DNA of 64,000 bases from Euclidia mi (taxonomy: Eukaryota; Arthropoda; Insecta; Lepidoptera; Erebidae), in assembly GCA_944739405.2 (NCBI GenBank), contig OX123182.2, forward strand, positions 36,953,598 through 37,017,597, read 5' to 3'. Positions 54,900 to 63,095 of this stretch are shown piece by piece (positions within the stretch are counted from its first letter, which is position 1; each line of letters opens with the position of its first letter). The notes beneath the pieces are model-generated. The model searched no databases. It was not told where the DNA came from and saw only the letters and a list, made by a program, of their open reading frames with translations. A program made the position numbers and the translations under genes.

Positions 54900-55640
54900 T
54901 AATGAGAACAACATGCTTGCCAATATTTAGTCACTGACCACACATAGCAACAATAACTATGTAAATAAAAATGAATCGCCAAATGCAAATGTGTTACTAT
55001 TTAGGTGCAGAAATATTTTTTGTGTATTTTGTAGGTAATAATATATATAGATGGGCTATTTTAAATACCTAGGTGATGAGGATGGCATATGCCAGGTCTA
55101 TGCTTTGTGCATTTTTTATTTAAATGGTTATTTATATGATTATGGTTATTTATATGATTATGATTATTTGTCATACAGGCTACGTATAACCTTAGAAATA
55201 AAGTACGATAGAACATTAGCCAGGCCAGTTATTTTCTTCTAAAAATGCATGTTTCACATCAGTAAACGTCATATACTATTGCCACGGATATGGCTGTCAT
55301 TTATACCAAGAAGTCAGGATGGCACCAGAAATACGAGTACAATATAAACCGTATAACGCCACCAGTGTGAAAGTCAAACGCTATGAAATAGCAAACAGAA
55401 ATATATCATAGTGGCAGAAGGAAAAGTGGTGAAAATACCAACAAATGGTTTTCTGTACACATTTTCCGATTGAACGGATCACTATAGAGATTTTTATCGA
55501 TATAGACTATCGCAGTTTATGTCACACGGTATGATAACAATAGAATGCTTTGCGGTGTGAAAATACCGGGTATAGATATTACAATGTAATAGCTAGATCC
55601 ACAGCTACTCCCACATTATTTAGGGCTTCTACTAACACAA
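54900..55640 (-). other. Non-coding body of repeat Y, copy B
   Basis: This corresponds to about 16530-17130 of copy A. Copy B has an extra AT-rich stretch with two TATTTATATGATTATGG-like units (55128-55170). The 63-codon plus frame at 55051 is incidental. Confidence 0.5.
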
Positions 55641-55664
55641 AAATAATTATTCAAATCGAACCAG

Positions 55665-55764
55665 GGATATTAGGTGGGACTTAAAAATTCATAGTGAAAT
55701 GGGGGTGTTATATTACAACTCTGCTCCTGCCCTTTTGGGGATACAGACATTGGTCTATAAAATA
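55665..55764 (+). repeat. SINE (family P) 3' fragment with 26-bp target duplication
   Basis: The fragment (GTGGGACTTAAAAATTCATA ... CTTTTGGGGATACAGAC) matches the last about 90 bp of 54103-54345. It is flanked by a perfect 26-bp direct repeat at 55639-55664 and 55765-55790 (starting AAAAATAATTATTC, ending GAACCAG). Copy A of repeat Y holds the site once (around 16505-16530). Confidence 0.88.
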
Positions 55765-56754
55765 AAAAATAATTATTCAAATCGAACCAGTAGAGACTGA
55801 GATAAGCGCGTTCAACTAATCAAGTAAACATTTACATATATTATTAAGTATAGATTACGGTACATCGAATCAACAATTATTATTTGAAGATTACTTTGTT
55901 TACTATATAATTGACGTTAGACAAGTATGGGTAGAGTTATAAACAGTTATAAACCTTGCCCAAGCTGTTTATTTCAAAAGATATTCGATTGCTTACGTAA
56001 AAATTTATTCGTTATACAGGTTGTCACAAGACCCATCACCAAGCCAAAGTCTACTCGTTTTGGACATCATGCCTAATCATACTAAGCAAAAATAATACCT
56101 GGAAAACTATGTTTTATTTTTTAATTGACATATTTTTAAACCCCAATTAAAAGTGCGCGAGTGCAATTCTTGAAATACCTACCTATCCATGGATGCATAG
56201 GATATCTATAGAACAATTTGGCGGTACAAATGCATCGATTTTGTACCTAATTAGAAAAATTGTATAGTGAATTCGACCCTCAATATCTCCTGAACCAATA
56301 ATTTCACGGGAATGGTGCCGAAGTAAAAAAAAAACGGTCAAGTGCGAGTCGGACTCGCGCACCGAGGGTTCCGTACAAACCTGTAGGTATATAAGTAAAA
56401 GTTCACCAGTCATAGTTATGGTTTTTTATTGCCAAATGAAATCCATAACATTACAGTATGGAAAGCTGAAGGAGCATAAATTAAAGAAAAAGGGGTCTTT
56501 GTCGTTTGTAATCAGTCATCCTTTATTTTATATTAACATATATCGCTTATTTTATAATATAACTTAAATACCCATACCAGCCTTGCAGCAGCCTTGCAAA
56601 AGTCTGCTGATGATGGTAAGATTTTTTATCAAAGTTATTGATTTACAAAGTTTTTAGTGACTATTAGAAGTCTGTTACAAAAATACTTATAAAGTACAGA
56701 ATAATTAGCAAAAAGGTCTGAAGACTATGTAATTATTTGAAATCTCAATCTCAA

Positions 56755-56835
56755 TCAGCCTATCGCAGTCCACTGCTGGACATAGGCCTCTCCCAACACG
56801 CACCACAGCACACGGTCAGCCTTCCGCATTCTTTA
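56755..56835 (-). mobile_element. RTE ORF2 extreme C-terminus / 3' end fragment
   Basis: The plus strand reads CAGTCCACTGCTGGACATAG then GGCCTCTCCCAACACGC. On the minus strand this gives the end of RTE ORF2 and its 3' junction, as at 62996-63090. It has become part of the larger repeat, since both copies carry it at the same place. Confidence 0.7.
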
Positions 56836-56837
56836 TC

Positions 56838-57468
56838 TGGGCTATAAGAGGTTGCTTCGTACCAAATTTCAAGATTTTGAGTTCACGGTAAGTACCCTGT
56901 AGGTTTTGATTCCCTTGCGAGTAGTCGCGAGTTTGAAAATATCATTACATTGCTCTTTCTTTTGATTGCGTAGACATAGAAGTTTGATTCTGTTAGAGCC
57001 TAACGGTGTTATATACCTGAGTATTTGATATGAATTTCAATTTAATACCTCTACGCGTTCAAGAGAAAGGGGTAGTAACTTTAAATTTATTAAATATATT
57101 TTTTTATATGCTGTAAATAAAAAAATATGGTTTTTGCATTTTTTCCTTTATAAGTGATATAAGACGTTGCTTCGTACCAAATTTCAAGATTTTGAGTTCA
57201 CGGAAAGAACCCTGTAGGTTTTGATTCCATTGCGAATAGTCGCGAGTTTGAAAATATGATTAAATTGCTCTTTCTTTTGATTGCGTAAAAATAGAAGTTT
57301 GATTTTGTAACAGCCTAACGGTGTTATATACCTGAGTATTTGCTATGAATTTCAATTTAATACCTCTACGCGTTCAAGAGTAAGGGGTAGTAACTTGAAA
57401 TTTATTAAAAATATTTTTCATATATAATGTAACTAAAAATTTACGGTTTTCGCAATTTTTGCTTTATC
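56838..57468 (+). repeat. 315-bp tandem module, two units
   Basis: Units begin at about 56839 and 57154 with GCTATAAGAGGTTGCTTCGT-like sequence. Each contains ACCAAATTTCAAGATTTTGA, ACCCTGTAGGTTTTGATTCC, AGCCTAACGGTGTTATATAC and CTCTACGCGTTCAAGAG. Neighbouring units are about 90% identical by eye. Confidence 0.88.
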
Positions 57469-58565
57469 CCCCCACGTGATTACAGCACGCACGGTCGTGC
57501 TCTAATTCAAGTGGTCCCATGTGTTTACAGCACGCATGGTCGTGCTCTAAAAAAGTCGTCCTATTGGTCGCGGATTTTTTACGTTTTGTTTTACTTAAAC
57601 CAAGAAACGAAAATAGTAACTATTAGAATAGTTCATATTCTATGCAACTAAATCGTTTTAGAAGGGTGAGGGAAACGAAACGTGCCAAAAAATATTGAAA
57701 TATAATTATCTGTGTCTCAGTTGCGAAAGCGTCCGCCATTGTTGTGTTTTGTTCCGCGATCTTTATAATAAAAGTTGTCTTGTGGAAGAAACCGGTGAAT
57801 ATTTTATAAAGATACTTATATAGATTTACTCAGAAATAAATAAATATTAATTGTGAAGTGACATTATTCGTGACAGAGACAAGAAATACAGTGATAAAAG
57901 GCAAAAACTTTTAAGAACGGCTATTTCTACTCTTGAAACTTGCTATTTTCGTAATAGTTTTATGATAAATACTCTTTTAATAGTTATGAAAGTCATAAAA
58001 GTACCCAGATTATTTATCTGAAAACATATTTTAGCAATTAAATACTAGTATTGTTGTACGTTTTCACTGTTATCGTGTTTCAAATGGTAAATAATTCACA
58101 GCCACAGTGTTCGCTACAGTAACATGGCGGCCCGGCATGGCGAACTTTTTGTTACGCGTTCGGATTATAATTTTTTAGTGGCGTTAGATTCATTTGTTAC
58201 AAATAAATAATGTATTGTGTGAAAACCTAAAGGTATATGTGATAATGTTTTTGTGTTTATGAACCAAACAAGTAATGAAATTCATTAATATGTGATGAAA
58301 TGTTTGTGCGAACCAGTGAAAAATAACAAACTTGTAAGTTTGTAAGCTTGTTTTGCCGGAAAGGTGAGTATTTAGTAGTAATTTATGTTATTATTATCAT
58401 AGCTGATTTTATAACCAACACGATGATATGCAATTTATGTGATATAATTATATTAAGGTGTCATAATAATTTTTTTACCGGTAACCTATGCCAATGAAAA
58501 TTTGCAGCAACGTGACCCTTTGCACTTGTGGCACTTTGCCTTTAGTTTGATCGCACCACAAGGGT
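57469..58565 (+). other. Unique 1.1-kb island between tandem modules
   Basis: It begins with two copies, 45 bp apart (57481 and 57526), of a 24-bp unit containing the hairpin AGCACG-CAYGGT-CGTGCT. A CpG-containing tract (57730-57765, GTCCGCCATTGTTG) and ACATGGCGGCCCGGCATGG (58123) follow. No open frame of merit is present. It might be a promoter or leader captured by the repeat; this is inference only. Confidence 0.4.
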
Positions 58566-58570
58566 TATAA

Positions 58571-59760
58571 GTGATATAAGAAGTTGCTTCGTACCAAATT
58601 TCAAGATTTTGAGTTTACGGGAAGTACCCTGTAGGTTTTGATTCCCTTGCGAGTAGTCGCGAGTTTGAAAATATGATTACATTGCTCTTTCTTTTGATTG
58701 CGTAGACATAGAAGTTTGATTCTGTTAGAGCCTAACGGTGTTATATACCTGAGTATTTGATATGAATTTCAATTTAATACCTCTACGCGTTCAAGAGAAA
58801 GGGGTAGTAACTTTAAATTTATTAAAAATATTTTTCTTATATGATGTAACTGAAAATTTATGGTTTTCGCAATAGTTCCTTTATATGTGCTATAAGGCGT
58901 TGCTTCGTACCAAATTTCAAGATTCTGAGCTCACGGAAAGTACCCTGTAGGTTTTGATCCACTTGCGAGTAGGCGCGAGTTTGAAAATATGCTTATATTG
59001 CTCTTTCTTTTAATTGCGTTGACATAGAAGCTTGATTTTGTTGCAGCCTAACGGTGTTACATACCTGAGTATTTGATATGAATTTCAATTTAATACCTCC
59101 ACGCGTTCAAGAGAAAGGGGTAGTAACTTTAAATTTATTAAGAATATTTTTTTATATGCTGTAACAAAAAATTTACGGTTTTCGCAATTTTTCCTTCATA
59201 TGTGATATAAGGCGTTGTTTCGTACCAAATTTCAAGATTTTGAGTTTACGGGAAGTACCCTGTAGGTTTTGATTCACTTGCGAGTAGGCGCGAGTTTGAA
59301 AATATGCTTATATTGCTCTTTCTTTTGATTGCGTTGACATAGAAGCTTGATTTTGTTGCAGCCTTACGGTGTTATATACTTAATTATTTGATATGAATTT
59401 CAATTTAATACCTCCACGCGTTCAAGAGAAAGGGGTAGTAACTTTAAATTTATTAAGAATATTTTTTTATATGCTGTAACTAAAAATTTACGGTTTTCGC
59501 ATTTTTTCCTTTTTGAGTTATATAACACGTTGCTTCGTACTAAATTTCAAGATTCTGAGTTCACGGGAAGTACCCTGTAGGTTTTGATTCCAATGCGAGT
59601 TTGAAAATATGCTGCAATTTGCAGCATATACGGCTATATCTTTTGATTGCGTTGGATTAGAAGTTTGATTTTTTTACAGCTCTATGGAGCCGTAGATTCG
59701 AGTATTTAGTATAAATTTCAGTTTGATACCTCCACGCATTCCTGAGAAAAAGGGTCTTGA
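58571..59760 (+). repeat. 315-bp tandem module, four units
   Basis: Units start at 58571, 58887, 59202 and 59515 (spacings 316, 315, 313). The last unit diverges after ATGCGAGTTTGAAAATATGC and runs into the family's 3' end. The unit sequence is as in the first block. Confidence 0.9.
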
Positions 59761-59966
59761 CAGACGGACGGACAACAAAGTGATCCTATAAGGGTTCCGA
59801 TTTTTCCTTTCAAGGTACGGAACCCTAAAAATGATCGTAATGATTGGTACAATACGAGATTTCAGTTTTCGTTAAGGGTCTTTTTACATCCTGTATTTGC
59901 GAATATTGTTCATAAAAAATGCTAACATGCCGCAATATTTTTAACTATCTGAATATTCATTTGAAA

Positions 59967-60110
59967 AGTCAGAGGTGTGCCGAGACGCTAGTCTCGGGTT
60001 CGATTACCAGGTACTCCGGGACCACACCTCTGTTTTTTCGAATTTAAGTGAATAAAAATTGTAATCATCGCTTAATAATGTGCCCAGTAGGTGTGTGTGA
60101 AGTTATGTCA
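59967..60110 (+). repeat. SINE (family Q), rearranged fragment
   Basis: AAAAGTCAGAGGTGTG (an inverted piece of the body) is joined to GTCTCGGGTTCGATTACCAG (B box) and CACACCTCTGTTTTTTCGAA. CAGAGGTGTG and CACACCTCTG form a 10-bp inverted repeat. The A box is missing. Confidence 0.6.
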
Positions 60111-60352
60111 TGTGTTATATGACCTAAATAAAAACCCACTCAAATCTTCTTTTTAAAGCCTACACACGATATAAATTAGAGTTCGGGAACCTACATATTA
60201 AATATTAATCGAAGCGAATCGTCTCTCGTTTCAGCCAAGGTCGAAACTTCACCGTAGAGTGTTACGATAGAAGTATCCACACATGTGTATATAGTTAATA
60301 AAAATGTATATATTATACTTTAAACAGTTTAAAGTTTTAGTAAGTTTGTGTC
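60110..60352 (+). repeat. Block X, copy B (uninterrupted)
   Basis: CACACGATATAAATTAGAG, CATATTAAATATTAATCGAA and GATAGAAGTATCCACACATG are continuous here. CTACATATTAAAT is the empty site for the Helitron at 13470-14905. Confidence 0.78.
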
Positions 60353-60473
60353 CGTTGAATGAATGTTTGTAAAGTCTCCAAGATAAAAGAGGCTTAGTGT
60401 CAGGAGTCGGCTTAAAAAAATAAATCTTCCTTTATTTTTGTTATAGTTATGAAAAAGATTCAATTTATCCACT

Positions 60474-60734
60474 ACATAACATACATAACTTCACGCCTTT
60501 TATCCCCGAAGGGGTAGGCAGAGGTGTAATACATTTCGCCAGTTATGTTTCGGTCCCAATGTAATAAGGGGCGAGCCTATTGCCATCTATCGGGCACATT
60601 GTTAAGGAAGCGATAATTAACATATTTAATACACACATGACTTCGAAAAGTCAGAGGTGCACAGGATAACTGGGGATTAAAGCCGAGACCTTCGTCTCGG
60701 CAGTCCGATACGTACACCACTGGGCTATCGCCGC
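60474..60734 (-). repeat. SINE (family Q), full length, 9-bp target duplication
   Basis: On the minus strand GCGGCGATAGCCCAGTGGTG (A box), the B-box region and the end CCCCTTCGGGGATAAAAGG are all present. TTATCCACT occurs at 60465-60473 and 60735-60743. Confidence 0.9.
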
Positions 60735-60743
60735 TTATCCACT

Positions 60744-61270
60744 GATGTCATATATTCGCTTGGTGTATTTTGAATGCTGGAGGAATTAATTATTTCGTAT
60801 GCGTGTACTAACTGATGTCGCTATTTGTACTTTTCGACAGATACGTCTGATTTAGAGTAGGTTTTTATTGCAACTAGAAGGGTTTATTGTTTATAGATAC
60901 CTACAAATGGCGGTGATTCGGTGAATAGAGGTAGGTGGAGGTGAATAGAACGACGCGATGTTTGACTATGTAAATTTTTAATAACAGCTCTTCTACAAAG
61001 CAATGAGTTGAATAAAAAATATTTGTCTTGCATGTAATTAAGAAAGTACTTTTGTACCATGGTAATTAAGTAAGGTTGAGTGCAAAATATAAAAAGGATA
61101 TTAAGTAAGTTTACCTTTTCAAGGTGTGCGAATAAATAATATAGCGAGCTTATATGATATCCGCGATAGTTTGCCTGCTGGGCTAAAAGAAAAAGATATG
61201 TAGGTAACAAACTAAGTAGAACTTGTACTCGTACATATATTTATATTTTTTGTAAATATAAACATATTAT
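60744..61270. other. AT-rich stretch, nothing recognised
   Basis: One 108-codon minus frame (60884-61210) shows no family resemblance that I can name. Confidence that it is non-coding is moderate. Confidence 0.4.
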
Positions 61271-61420
61271 ACATAAAAACCGGTCAAGTGCGAGTCGGAC
61301 TCGCGCACCGAGAGTTCCGTACAAAACTGTAGGTATATAAGTAAAAGTTCACCAGTCATAGTTATGGTATTTTTATTGCAAAATGAAAACCATGACATTA
61401 CAGTATGGAAAGCTGGAGGA

Positions 61421-61471
61421 GACAAAGAGGCCTTTTTCCTTAATTTATTTAAAGAAAAAGGCCTCTTTGTC
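61421..61471. repeat. 21-bp near-perfect hairpin, present only in copy 2
   Basis: GACAAAGAGGCCTTTTTC (61421-61438) and GAAAAAGGCCTCTTTGTC (61454-61471) pair perfectly over 18 bp, and over 20 of 21 with the next three bases. Copy 1 has only the right arm, in a diverged form (near 56487-56505). Confidence 0.9.
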
Positions 61472-61792
61472 GTTTGTAATCAGTCATCCTTTATTTTATA
61501 TTAACATATATCGCTTCTTTTATAATATAACTTAAATACCTATACTAGCCTTGCAGCAGCCTTGCAAAAGTCTGCTGATGAATGATGGTGAGATTTTTTA
61601 TCAAAGTTATTGATTTACAAAGTTTTTAGTGACTATTAGAAATCTGTAACAAAAATATTAATAAAGTATTTTTAATAATTATAGTGTTTATTTGCGATGA
61701 AAATAAAACTATTACTAGGTGACTATTTGCACACAAAATACAACAATAATTAATATTCTTAATAAAAAAATATAACAAAAATAAGTAAGCGG

Positions 61793-62117
61793 CGATAGCC
61801 CAGTGGTGTACGTAACGGACTGCCGAGACGATCATCTCGGGTTCGATCCTCAGGTACCCCGGACACACATCACTGACTTTTCGGAGTTACATATGTGGGT
61901 GTTTAAAACGTTAATTTTATCGCTCGCTAAGTAATGTGCCCGGTATATGGCAATAAGCTCGCCCTCTATTACATTGCGACCGAAACATAACTGGCGAAGT
62001 GTGAGTGTGTAATACACATCTGCCCTCTATTACATTGCGACCGAAACATAACTGGCGAAGTGTGAGTGTGTAATACACATCTGCATACCCCTTCGGGGAT
62101 AAAAAGGCGTGATGTAC
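61793..62117 (+). repeat. SINE (family Q) with a 61-bp internal tandem duplication
   Basis: The head GCGGCGATAGCCCAGTGGTG and B box TCGGGTTCGATCCTCAGG are present. The segment GCCCTCTATTACATTGCGAC ... TACACATCT is present twice in a row (61961-62021 and 62022-62082) without a visible difference. The end is CCCCTTCGGGGATAAAAAGG. Other copies have one unit. Confidence 0.9.
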
Positions 62118-62307
62118 TTATGTAAAGATGTGATACGTTATGTAAATTAAAAAAAAACATAAAAATGGAAATGAAAATTTTAAAGTATGGAATTAAGTAT
62201 CAAATTTGAACCAGACCTGTAAATGGTGACTGAAAAAGGTAATAGTACCACATTGAATATTGAAGTTCGAAAAAAAGTTATCTTTAGTTGTACTACTTCG
62301 TGTTGTG
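62118..62307. other. AT-rich linker inside the inserted segment
   Basis: Nothing is recognised. The plus-strand frame at 62260-62496 is a shadow of the OTU-like frame. Confidence 0.4.
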
Positions 62308-62783
62308 CTAGTGTTTATTAACGGAAACATGTTTATAGATGAAAAATATGTAAAAAATCAATTTTGGGGATTCATTCTAAAATCAATATTGAAGTCTCCC
62401 ACAACCATCAGACGAGAACATAAATCATACCTATTGAGGTTACTGCCGTATATTGTTGTATTTATGCAACGCTACACCTGGCCGTTCTTGTTCTGAGCAG
62501 TATTATGTTCATACACTTCGAACCTCGCTGGATACAAACATCCTGCTGCCTTCACCTCAGCAGTACCGCCATAGCTAGAGGATTGGAGCATCGTAGCTTT
62601 GTACTCATGTCGTGAAGAGAAAGGATCTCTCCGGGCATCGCTTGTATATAAAAGAAACTCGTCCCAGTTATTATAAATATAAACAAGTATTGTGGTCCTT
62701 AGTATTTGTGTTTGTTCAAAATTAGTGGTATTATAAATAGAGAACGCTATTGCATGAAATAAACAACTTCCATCGGGAGGCAT
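62308..62783 (-). pseudogene. OTU-like cysteine protease fragment plus GDFN-containing tail
   Basis: Minus strand, from the Met at 62783: residues 1-12 MPPDGSCLFHAI form the OTU catalytic loop with Asp4 and Cys7. Residues 70-93 SYGGTAEVKAAGCLYPARF match the second conserved OTU block (WGG-x-x-E-x-x-A). The distal catalytic His is not found before the TAG at about 62472. The same frame then continues to LMVVGDFNIDF (62411-62379), the metal-binding motif of apurinic-type endonucleases, before another stop. OTU proteases cleave ubiquitin conjugates; in mobile elements their role is unclear. Family length is about 120-140 residues, so this is a broken domain. An upstream in-frame start was not found. 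The OTU call is firm; the link to the endonuclease motif is inference. Confidence 0.7.
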
Positions 62784-62995
62784 AGGTATTATACTATGTT
62801 AAATAGTATTTTCGTTGACAGTTAATGCAACTATAGCCATAATTATATTGTGATAGTATGTTATACTGTCCACACCATGTTCACACTACGGTTATAAAAG
62901 AGCGCGTATGTCATAGTGACGTCTACATGACAAGCTGGCTGGTCGACAAACAGAATAATTAGCAAAACGGTTTGAAGAATATGTAACTATTTGAA

Positions 62996-63090
62996 ATCTC
63001 AATCTAAATAAGCCTATCGCAGTCCACTGCTGGACATAGGCCTCTCCCAACACGCACCACAGTACACGGTCCTCAGCCTTCCGCATCCTT
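62996..63090 (-). pseudogene. RTE ORF2 extreme C-terminus
   Basis: The minus strand reads MRKAEDRVLWCVLGEAYV then QQW, the conserved end of lepidopteran RTE ORF2, continuing the fragment type seen at 15057-15460. CAGTCCACTGCTGGACATAG is the 3' junction. It is an integral part of the large repeat, as at 56755-56835. Confidence 0.78.
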
Positions 63091-63095
63091 TATCT

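Larger units (their letters stand above)
56336..59830 (+). repeat. Large 'GGGTTCCGTAC' repeat with internal 315-bp tandem module, copy 1
   Basis: The left end CGGTCAAGTGCGAGTCGGAC ... GAGGGTTCCGTAC and right end GGACGGACAACAAAGTGATC ... GGTACGGAACCCTAAAAA define it. Inside are a body shared with 61276-61668, an RTE 3' fragment (56755-56835), two 315-bp units, a 1.1-kb unique stretch, and four more units. It is inserted in an A-run of repeat Y copy B; copy A reads through near 15990-16005 without it. Confidence 0.8.
54470..59965 (-). repeat. Repeat Y, copy B (with two later insertions)
   Basis: On the minus strand this is collinear with 15876-17560. The order is the frame (54774-54545), ACCATTTGTTGGTATTTTC (55450-55432), GGTGATGGGTCTTGTGACAA (56044-56025), GCACCATTCCCGTG (56318-56305) and ATATTGCGGCATGTTAGC (59940-59923). 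It is interrupted by a SINE fragment (55665-55764) and a 3.5-kb repeat (56336-59830). Divergence from copy A is about 10% by eye. Confidence 0.78.
61669..62949 (-). mobile_element. 1.28-kb inserted segment carrying an OTU-like coding fragment
   Basis: Copy 1 of the host repeat reads AAAGTACAGAATAATTAGC straight through, while here the two halves are separated. The segment contains a SINE (61793-62117) and, on the minus strand, an OTU-like frame and a GDFN motif. Its ends show no clear inverted or direct repeats. Helitron- or Helentron-like elements are known to carry OTU proteases and apurinic-type endonucleases, so a fragment of such an element is the leading guess. Confidence 0.5.

Noticed and set aside
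56838..59760. Tandem units considered as a CRISPR-like array
   Set aside because: Units are 315 bp, directly tandem without spacers, and lie in an animal genome.
60884..61210. 108-codon minus-strand frame, hydrophobic N-terminus
   Set aside because: It lies in AT-rich DNA next to repeats, has no recognisable domain or second copy, and its length is compatible with chance.
62260..62496. 78-codon plus-strand frame
   Set aside because: It is antisense to the OTU/GDFN frame and shows no similarity of its own.
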